The notes under the pieces are model-generated. The model was not told the origin of the DNA, ran no database searches, and saw only the letters and a list, made by a program, of their open reading frames with translations. The position numbers and the translations under genes were made by a program. DNA of 30,344 nucleotides from Lobulomyces angularis (lineage: Eukaryota > Chytridiomycota > Chytridiomycetes > Lobulomycetales > Lobulomycetaceae), in NCBI GenBank assembly GCA_027604685.1, contig JADHYX010000266.1:1-30344 (forward strand), read 5' to 3'. Shown here piece by piece: positions 22,489 through 30,344 of the stretch (within the stretch, counting starts at the first letter, position 1; every line of letters begins with the position of its first letter).

Positions 22489-25400
22489 TTAGTATGACTC
22501 CTTCGGTTGAACTTTATCTGAAAAAACCAGAGAAATTTCTCTTTCTGCAGAGGTATTAGAGTCTGACCCATGAACGCTATATAATAGAAAAAAATAAATC
22601 TTTTAATAATGTAGAGGTATTAAATACGCGTTTTGTGAGCCATCAGTTCCAAACAATGCCCTAATACTGTCTGGCGCGCTTTCCCTTGCATTTAACGAAT
22701 TGGTTGGTCCAGCCAAAGTTCTCCACGCTGTTACTGCATCGTCTTTTTCTAATACGAGGGTATAAATTGGGGCACTATGCAATATTATTATCAATACAAT
22801 AAATTAAGATACCTGCTCATCCATTGTGTCAATGTATCAAAAAATGGTTTTCCTTCATGTTCTTTATAAAATTCCTTTGCTTTATTGAGATCCCACTGAT
22901 CCTCGCGTTCATGTACTATTGTAAATCCTGCTGATAATATCTTTGATACTATTTCATCTTTTTTTCCACTCCCATAAGCATCGGGTTTAATTAATGCCAA
23001 CGTTTGGGTTGGTGAAGTTTCTTGTTGCTTTTTATTTTCAGAAGTTTCTTCTATAACTTCATTCGCAGTGGAAATATCCTTTTTGACAAATAGGTCATCA
23101 AAAACAATACCGATTTCTCTTTCAGCAGAAGTTACGGAGTCAGATCCATGAACCCTATTCAATTTAAATAAAAAAAAATTTTAATGGTTTAAATTTTACG
23201 CATTTTTAGAGCCATCAGTTCCAAATAATGCTCTGATGCTGTCTGGTGCACTCTCTCTTGCCTTAACCGAGTTGGTAGGTCCAGCTAAAGTTCTCCATGC
23301 GGTTACTGCGTCATTTTTTTCCAAGACAAGTGTATAAATAGGTGCACTGTGAAAGTTAAGTTTGAATAAGAAAGTAAACCAAAATAAAAAACCTGCTCAT
23401 CCATTCTGTTAATTCGTCATAAAATGGTTTTCCTTCATGTTCTTTATAAAATTCCTTTGCTTTTTCGACAGTCCAGTGAGTTTCACGTTCATGAGCAATC
23501 GTAAATCCAGCCTCAATAATTTTTTTTAAAATTTCATCCTTTTTGCCACTACCATAGGCATCAGGCTTAATAAGTGCTAGCGTTTGGGTTGGAATTACTG
23601 GAACATCCTCAATTCTATTTTCGTTTTCAGTAATGCCATCTACCTTTTCTACATAATTATCTCCAAAAACAATGTTTATTTCCCTGCTGGCAGAATTATC
23701 TGAATCTGACCCATGAACACTAAAAAAAATTTTTTTTTTTTTAAGAAAACTACGGTATGAAATAATACGCATTTTTAGAGCCATCCGTTCCAAATAATGC
23801 TCTGATGCTGTCTGGTGCACTCTCTCTTGCCTTAACCGAGTTGGTAGGTCCAGCTAAAGTTCTCCATGCGGTTACTGCGTCATTTTTTTCCAAAACAAGT
23901 GTATAAATAGGTGCACTGTGAACGTTAAGGTTGAATAAGAAAGTAAACCAAAATAAAAAAACCTGCTCATCCATTCTGTTAATTCGTCATAAAATGGTTT
24001 TCCTTCATGTTCTTTATAAAATGCTTTCGCTTTGTCTAAATTCCAGTGGGCTTCTTTTTCTTGGATAATGGTAAAGCCACTTTCTATAATTTTCGCAACA
24101 ATTTGATCTTTTTTACCACAACCGTATGCGTCTGGTTTGATTAAAGCTAAAGTTCTAGTAGGAAATGTTTTTTCATTATTTTGAACATTATCAGATGTCT
24201 GTAACGCATTGTCTACATCCTTTTGCTCCTCAGGTTTTTTTTCCGTTTTCGTTGAATTTTCTCTTGAGTGAAATGTTGCGTCATGATTGATTAAATGAGG
24301 GCGAGATTCCCCTCGTTGAATACCATCTGGATATGGACTCACTTCGGATCTAAAAAGATTAAAAATTTCTTTTTCAGCAGACATTGGAGAATCCGAGCAA
24401 TGAATTCTAGAATATATGGTTAAGATTTATCGAAAATTACACATTTTATATTTACGCATTGTTTCTATCCGAAGTTCCAAAAAGTGCTCTTAAAGATTTC
24501 GGTGCTATTTCTTTAGCTTTTTCAGGGCTTGCAGGTCCTACCAATTCTTTACCTATTATAAAAAGTTTTAATTAACGAAGCAGTAATTTTAAATATACAT
24601 AAGTTAATTGCTGAATTTGCTTCAAGGACTAATGCATAGCAAGGACCACTACATATTTTATAAATTATTAATCTGGTAATATAAAAAAAAGGAAAACCTT
24701 GTTAAATTTTCAACTAAGCTATCAAAGTTAATATCATCTTCAAATGCTTTATAAAATTCTTTCGCGCCATCTTTATCAACATTAAATTCTTTTTCACCAA
24801 CAACTTTAAATCCTTTTTCTCTAATGTAATCTAAAATTTCTTTAAATGCCGTTCTTTCTAAGTTTTTAACGACTTTTTTTTTTATCACTTTTTCTAATTT
24901 CTTTTCAAATCTTTTTTCGGTCCTCATTTCTTTCTTTAAAGTAGTAACGGAATCTGGATCTTCAGGATTTTCCAACAACTTTTCTTCCTTAGTTTTTTCA
25001 ACTTCCACTTCAACTTCAACTTCTAATTCAACTTCTACCTCTACTTCTACTTCCTCATCTTCGTCTGTAACAACTTCTACTTCGACCTATTAAAATTTTA
25101 ATATCTTCTTAAAGGAAAAATAGATCATACTTCTTTATAAGCGTCCGGTTTAATGATGCACAAAGTTCTCTCCACTTGCTGCTGGCTTTCCTTCTTCAAT
25201 AACTGCCTTGGTCCAGTAGTCAAACTCACTCGACTGTTCCTAATACTAACACTTTGACTTTTTGAGATCATTTGTGAGCCTTGTCTAGTCATAACGATAT
25301 GTGGGAACAATATTTGAATATCTCTCATCCCATCTTCTATGCTTTCTGAGACATAAAGTGCGTTTTGGACTTTAGATGTACCAAATTTGGCTCGAATACT

Positions 25401-27286
25401 AAAATTTTATAATTTTAACACAGAATTATCCGTATTATAAGAACCTCATTGGTGATTCCTTCTTGGCTATATCTGGATCTGTTTCACCTGCGATTTCCCT
25501 AATCGCTCGAACAACATCTTCGCCTTTTATTACAAGGGCTATGCTTGGTCCACTGTAATTAAAATATTTCATTAACAACAATTACAGTGGCTAGAATTTT
25601 ATATACCTTGCCATAAAATCAACCAACTCATTAAAATATTCCTCTTCTTTTAACATATCATATAAATCTTGGGCTTGTTCAATAGGCATATTAAGTTCTT
25701 CCCTTTTAATAATTTTAAATCCTCGCCATAATATCCTTTCAACAATTTCATCTACAGCTTTAGAATTTCCGCTGGGAGCCTCACCACCACCTTTACCATG
25801 AAATCCACAAACATCTGGTTTGATTAATACCAATGTTTTTTGCTATATAATAATAAATAAATCTTTTAAAAAAAAGCAAAGTACATTTGTGACTGAAACA
25901 GAATCTAATTCTTTTTCATGAAATTCCAAATTTTTTATATCAGTGCTATGTTCCCCAAAAAAAAATTCTTAAAAAAAAAAAACAGTAAGTTAGTGCACCA
26001 TAAAACATTATTGTATTGTATGGTTGAGTGAAAATATTACCAATCTCTTTTTCCGCAGCTTCAACTGAAGACGAACCAAAAACTGCATTTAACATATTAT
26101 CTGTTCCAAATAATGCTCTGAGTCTAATATAGATAGCATTTCAAAAATAAATTTTCATTTACAATCCTAAAACTTACGTTTTTGGATGCTGATCTTTGGC
26201 TAAATGTGACGAAGTCGGGCCAATAGTTTGTCTCCAAAGTTCTACAGCGTTCTCTCTTGCCAGCACAAAAACTAGGATAGGGGCGCTAACATATTATACT
26301 AATTTAATAAAACGAATAGCAATGTAGTCACCTGGACATAAACTGGCAAACTCTTTCAAACCACACTGTTTCCTTGTGTTCAGCATAAAGTTCTTCTGCT
26401 TGTTGATAAGTTAACCAGCATTTTCTTTTACACATTATTTCAAATCTATTTCTTTTTAAAGTATCAAATATTTGGCTTAAAATTTGAGGATGCATTGCGT
26501 CTGGTTTAATAAATGCCAAAGTTTTTTCCAAATTTTGATAATTTAGTTCCATCTGGCTTTTTGTAACATTTCTGAGCGATACTTGCGATTTTAAAAAATT
26601 TTCGGTAGATAATGATTCCAAAACTTGACCTTCTGCAGCTGCTATCAATTTTTTATGTTCAAGAGGGAAGCTTACTTCAGCTAAGTACTAAAAAAAAAAA
26701 AAAAAAATTTATCTTTAAAAAAAAATCGAAAGAATCTCGTGTATTTATTTACGGGAACATGAATTCCGTTGGTTTTTTCTAATTCCAATTGTTCATTTAT
26801 CGTTTTTTCAATTAAAGGAGCATTTGCGCCATTAACTATTTTCACTAAAATTTGATCCTAAAAAAAAAATTTATTTTTATTTAACGTAAAAGTACAAAAA
26901 TCACATAAACGTACATAAAAAAAGAGAAATGTAGGTCTTGATTTATTTCTATAATTTGAAAGATCATCGATTGAGTCAGTGTTTACCTAAATTTTTCAAA
27001 TTATAAAAATTAAAAAAAATTTAGTAAATTTTTTTTTTACTTGCAAAAAATTAATTTGATCTCCCAAGTCAAGTTTAATTCTTTTGAAAATATTCACAAT
27101 AGCTTCGCATGGTCCAGACCATTTAGCTTTACACAATAAAATTTAGACAATGTTTTTTTTTTTCGTTTTTTTTTTTTTTTTACAATAAACATCTACTACT
27201 TTTAATCTTGGTTTATCAACCCAACTTGCCCATTCTTCCATAGTACTTACAGCAGTTGGAGCCGCTAAATCTTTTTTATTACTCAT
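22489..27286 (-). CDS. NME8/TXNDC3-like protein: thioredoxin domain plus six NDP-kinase domains (axonemal dynein intermediate chain type)
   Basis: Twenty-one exons: 27286-27184, 27126-27041, 26986-26915, 26857-26753, 26687-26332, 26285-26178, 26123-26041, 25967-25885, 25842-25607, 25552-25445, 25398-25131, 25086-24698, 24648-24599, 24552-24456, 24406-23963, 23915-23769, 23719-23393, 23346-23200, 23154-22813, 22774-22628, 22576-22489; total 1261 aa. Residues 1-122 are a thioredoxin fold (VVDVYSKWSGPC, cis-Pro RPTFLFFY). NDK1 (about 175-304) reads NAVFGSSS and NDK2 (about 333-465) reads NALYVSES, so both lack the catalytic His (F292, Y462). NDK3 (about 525-720) keeps H717 but has a charged insert. 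NDK4, 5 and 6 (His at 914, 1072, 1235) carry KPDAYG, SIRALFG and NAVHGSDS, consistent with active enzymes. Known NME8/IC1 proteins are outer-arm dynein components with thioredoxin plus up to three NDK domains. Six is unusual. Function in flagella is inferred from family. Confidence 0.92.
23199..23452 (-). repeat. Intragenic duplication, copy A (NDK5 C-terminal half, intron and NDK6 start)
   Basis: This 254-bp block is almost identical to 23768-24022. It covers the 147-nt exon 18, the intron before it and the end of exon 17. I count four substitutions and one single-base indel between the copies, with intron sequence as well conserved as coding sequence. That points to a recent unequal duplication or gene conversion within the gene. 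Confidence 0.92.
23768..24022 (-). repeat. Intragenic duplication, copy B (NDK4 C-terminal half and intron)
   Basis: Partner of 23199-23452. It covers exon 16 (147 nt), its upstream intron and the end of exon 15. The equivalent segment in the last domain (from about 22628) has the same exon length and phase but has diverged considerably, so the last-two-domain pair is older than the A/B pair or has escaped conversion. Confidence 0.92.
25000..25086 (-). repeat. Val-Glu codon repeat inserted in NDK3
   Basis: The minus strand carries alternating GTN-GAA codons giving a VEVEVE-type run interrupted by TDEDEE and L, at the start of exon 12. A Lys/Glu-rich stretch follows until about residue 612. 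It separates the CIIKPDAYKE strand of NDK3 from its first helix. Confidence 0.9.
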
Positions 27287-27855
27287 TTCACTTTTAAGTT
27301 TTTTGTTTCAAACTCCGACCAAAAATGAAAAAGAAATGAGAGTAAAAAAAAAAAAAAAAAAAGGAAGCTACTGGTTTAGAACTAGTATCTTGGAAAGATT
27401 TTTTTTAGAGTGGAATAAATCTTCATTTTTTCCTTTGATAACGAAAAATTAACTGTAGAAATAAAGGAAGGAAAACTGAAAAGTCATTTATACTTTGTAG
27501 AAGATATGGTTCTAGGTTAAAGCAGCAATAACTTTCCAAGGAAAAAAAAATTAAGGATCATCTAGCTCAATGAGGAACTAGTAAAAAAGAACATTTTGTT
27601 TCTAACCCATGTACATAAGATGTTTTGGAAAAGAAAAAGATGCTTTTGAAATTATTTTGGAAAAAATTAAATTTAGTAACTTTAAAAATTTTGGAAAATT
27701 TAATGTTAGTATCTATTATAGTTTTAAAAATATTTCTTCTTTATTTTATGTAGATGGTGTACTAAAGTTTTTTAATTTTTTTATTGTAAAAATGAATCTA
27801 GAAAAAAAAAAATTGTTTTAACTTGGATTTTTAAGTAATGCAACTGTAAATGTGA
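27287..27855. other. Intergenic, no gene seen
   Basis: Spacer between the NME8-like start and the Cys-rich gene stop, both on the minus strand. It contains an A run at 27344-27362 and short chance frames rich in Lys, Phe and Asn. It should include the NME8-like promoter; no motif could be singled out. Confidence 0.65.
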
Positions 27856-29441
27856 CTAAGCACGACAAACTGCGGTTGAGCATGAATCGCAAGTTTGTTG
27901 AATAATTTCACAATTTTGGGGACTGCAATCCTCGCCGCAACTTGGGATTGCTTGATTGCAGAATACACATTCTTTTTCAACTTAACAAAAATAATTAACT
28001 CAGATATAAATTTAAAGAAGTCCTTACCAGGGACACATTTAACTTCTTCGCACTCTGAGCAATCCTTTGGTTGAACAACCTTGCACTCATAACCTTTTTC
28101 GCAGTTTACTTCTTCACAAGTATGCATCATCAAAGTACACGCAACACATTCTGGTTCTTTAGCTACAATTTTTTTATGATTAATTTTTGTATAAAATAGA
28201 AAGGCTAATTACCTGGTAAACAAGTAGCTTCCGCACATTTGTGGCAAGTTTGTTTAGTAACCTCACAAGTACTACCATGCTCACATAATGTAGCTGCACA
28301 ACTTGGTACATCTTGCGTACATTGAATGCATTCCTCTTTAATGTTCATATTATTTAAAATTTCGATATAAAATATTTTACCTTCAATACAAGTACCTCCA
28401 ACATCCGGTATTGCAGTATCTAAATTGCAACTAAGTCCTTCAGCACATACTGGGCTCGTTACAGTAAATTGTCCACATGGTCCTCCAAGTTGGGAAATGC
28501 ATTCTACTCTGGAACATTCATGACATGATTGTTCCGTTACTTTACATTCACTTCCTTCTAAACAGGTAGTAGCAGCACAAGTTTGTAGCATTTCAGGACA
28601 TGCAACGCAAGGTTCTTTTTTTTCGTCATTTAATTTATAAACATATTAAAAAACTACCTGACTTTGGCGGTACGCAGCTTATGGAAGAACATTTATCACA
28701 GGTTTGTGGTGAAACCTCACAAGTTAAACCAAATCCGCATCTAACGCCATCACAACTTACCATTTCCTTAGTACATGCGATGCAGTCTATATTTTTTTTT
28801 GAGGATAAGTTTTAAATTATTATTGATTTTATTTTGTTTAATAACCTTCTTCACAAGTTTCTGGTAAACACTGGGGGGAAGGACAGTTTTCAAAGCAGTT
28901 TTCGGGTTCGACAATTTCGCATTTGGTACCAGGACTACAGGTGATAGTATCGCAGCTTGGTACCTTACACAACCTGCATTCCTGTTTTACTAGAAATTTT
29001 AATAAAAAAAAAAAAAAAGTTAATATTTTAAATAAAACACACAAAAAAAAATTTTTTTTTTTTTAACATAGATAAACATATATTTTTTTTAATAAAAATT
29101 ATAAAATGTAATTGAAATAAAAAAAGTATATAAATTTAAAATAAAAGATTTTGCATATATATGTGTTTAAAAAAAAAAAAAAAAAAAAAAAATTTCTATT
29201 TACTTGGTTCACAAACTGGTTTTGGGCATTTATTACAATCTTTGGGTTCGGTCATTTTACAAACAAATCCTTTTTAAATTATAATTTAAATTTTAATTTT
29301 TTAATGTTTATTACCTTTTTTACAATCAACGAGATTACAAGGGGATTGGAAAAATTGTGGACAAGAGGTGATGCATTTTCTTGCTGGTGATGCAAAGGAG
29401 AGGGCAATTAATAAGGTTAGAGCTATGTATCTTTTTAACAT
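27856..29441 (-). CDS. Secreted cysteine-rich protein of seven exon-encoded modules
   Basis: Eight exons: 29441-29315, 29269-29204, 28989-28846, 28786-28658, 28614-28381, 28335-28213, 28162-28028, 27980-27856; total 360 aa. A signal peptide occupies about residues 1-20 (MLKRYIALTLLIALSFASPA). The mature protein is a chain of modules of about 40 residues with eight Cys, spaced roughly C-x2-C-x6-C-x4-C-x5-C-x6-C-x2-C-x4-C, as in ECIQCTQDVPSC followed by TLCEHGSTCEV. All seven introns are phase 1 and fall at module edges. Exons 1 and 2 together make the first module and each later exon makes one. Exon 5 carries an extra segment, GGPCGQFTVTSPVC...GGTC, with an IGFBP/antistasin-like look. No membrane anchor follows. 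It is probably an extracellular disulfide-rich binding protein; the partner and function are unknown. Confidence 0.88.
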
Positions 29442-30344
29442 TTTTAATTTTTTCTAAGAGTTTGTTTGTATTGTATTGTTAAATTTTTAATTTTAATATT
29501 TAATTAAAAATTTCTAATTTTTTGTCTAGTTAGAAAAAAAAATCCAACAAAAAATAAGTTTATATAGCAATATATATAGTTTTTTTTTTTTTTATTTATT
29601 TTTTAATTTAATTTCACACCAAAAACAATCTTTTACGTCTTTTAAACTCCGAACTAGTTGAAAAATAAAATTCTGAAGTTGTAAAATTTAAAAATATTTT
29701 TAATACTTTTTTTTTTTTTTTTATATTTGGAAAGGGTCTTTTTTTGATATGAAAAATAAAAGAAAAACAAATGTTTTGGTGACATCTGTAGTTTTTGTTT
29801 TAAGAATTTATTTTTAACCAAGAATTTTTAAAGAATACAAAAAAAAATTATCCTAATTTTTTTTTTATTTGTAAGAAAATATGTTGTAATTTTTATTTTA
29901 TTGTTGTATAATTTTTTTAATAATCTATTTAATATTTTTTTATTAATTTTGTTTTTAAAATGAATTAAAGAGTTGAGGAAGATTGGGAAAGATAATTTAT
30001 AAATTTTGTTTAATTTAAAATTGTTAAAAAAAAATGAAGCTCTTTTAGCGCAACTCCATTTTCATATCTAATTCACTGAGAAATTCCAATTATGGACTTT
30101 TTATAAACAAAATGCATTAAAACTGATTTTTCAATTATAAATTCTCACTTTTTTTTCTGAAACGAATAATGAACCTTCAAAATTTTTTAAAAAAAAAATT
30201 AAAGCTTAATGATAGTTTAAAATTTTATTTTTAATATATAAAAAGAAAAAAAAACTTAATTTTATTTAATTTTTAAAAAAAAAGATGGAATATTTTTGCA
30301 TAAAATTGAGCTAATATTTGCAAATAAAAACTAAATTATTTGTA
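29442..30344. other. AT-rich flank, no gene seen
   Basis: Sequence upstream of the Cys-rich secreted gene to the window end. It consists of A/T-rich low-complexity sequence with homopolymers and no supportable ORF, RNA or repeat array. It should contain that gene's promoter. Confidence 0.7.

Noticed and set aside
27609..27821. Plus-strand 70-aa ORF in the spacer
   Set aside because: Phe/Lys/Asn-rich with no motif; looks like chance in AT-rich sequence.
29151..29390. Plus-strand 79-aa ORF
   Set aside because: Antisense to exons 1 and 2 of the Cys-rich secreted gene and starting in a poly-A run.

Overview
The window is eukaryotic nuclear DNA: strongly AT-rich, with long A/T homopolymer runs between genes, and genes cut by many very short GT-AG introns (mostly about 40-90 nt). 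One 10-base run of N at 16010-16019 shows it is an assembled scaffold. Two genes are signature ciliary/flagellar genes: an RPGRIP1L-type transition-zone protein and a thioredoxin-NDP-kinase protein of the NME8/TXNDC3 (dynein intermediate chain IC1/IC3) type. Together with a fungal-style EF-hand MscS channel, a K+-type cyclic-nucleotide-gated channel like those of zoosporic fungi, and Pro/Thr-rich and Cys-rich secreted proteins, this suggests an early-diverging flagellated fungus or relative (chytrid, blastoclad, Rozella or aphelid grade). The lineage is an inference; another AT-rich flagellated protist cannot be excluded.

Layout. Nine protein genes can be modelled, eight on the minus strand and one on the plus strand. 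I joined exons by hand; every model closes to a whole number of codons with GT-AG introns. (1) 119-2440, casein kinase 1 with two polyglutamine tracts, 623 aa. (2) 3216-4739, zeta-crystallin/quinone oxidoreductase, 321 aa. (3) 5607-8391, EF-hand MscS-like channel, 653 aa, with an 8-nt microexon. (4) 9207-10194 (+), FAM173/ATPSCKMT-like lysine methyltransferase, 198 aa. (5) 10386-11375, secreted Pro/Thr repeat protein, 329 aa, intronless. (6) 13451-15768, K+-selective cyclic-nucleotide-binding-domain channel, 692 aa. (7) 16237-22058, RPGRIP1L orthologue, 1521 aa, 25 exons. (8) 22489-27286, thioredoxin plus six NDP-kinase domains, 1261 aa, 21 exons. (9) 27856-29441, secreted Cys-rich modular protein, 360 aa, 8 exons.

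How they relate. Genes 7 and 8 lie head-to-tail on one strand about 430 bp apart and both belong to the flagellum (transition zone and axonemal dynein). Gene 6 could supply zoospore signalling. Genes 5 and 9 look like cell-surface or secreted products. Genes 1-4 are housekeeping or signalling genes with no evident functional tie to the rest.

The most unusual object is gene 8. It has a thioredoxin fold with a Cys-to-Ser change at the active site. Two NDP-kinase domains follow that have lost the catalytic His, then a third split by a charged Val-Glu repeat insert, and finally three intact domains. Two of those intact domains share a nearly identical stretch of about 254 bp that includes an intron.
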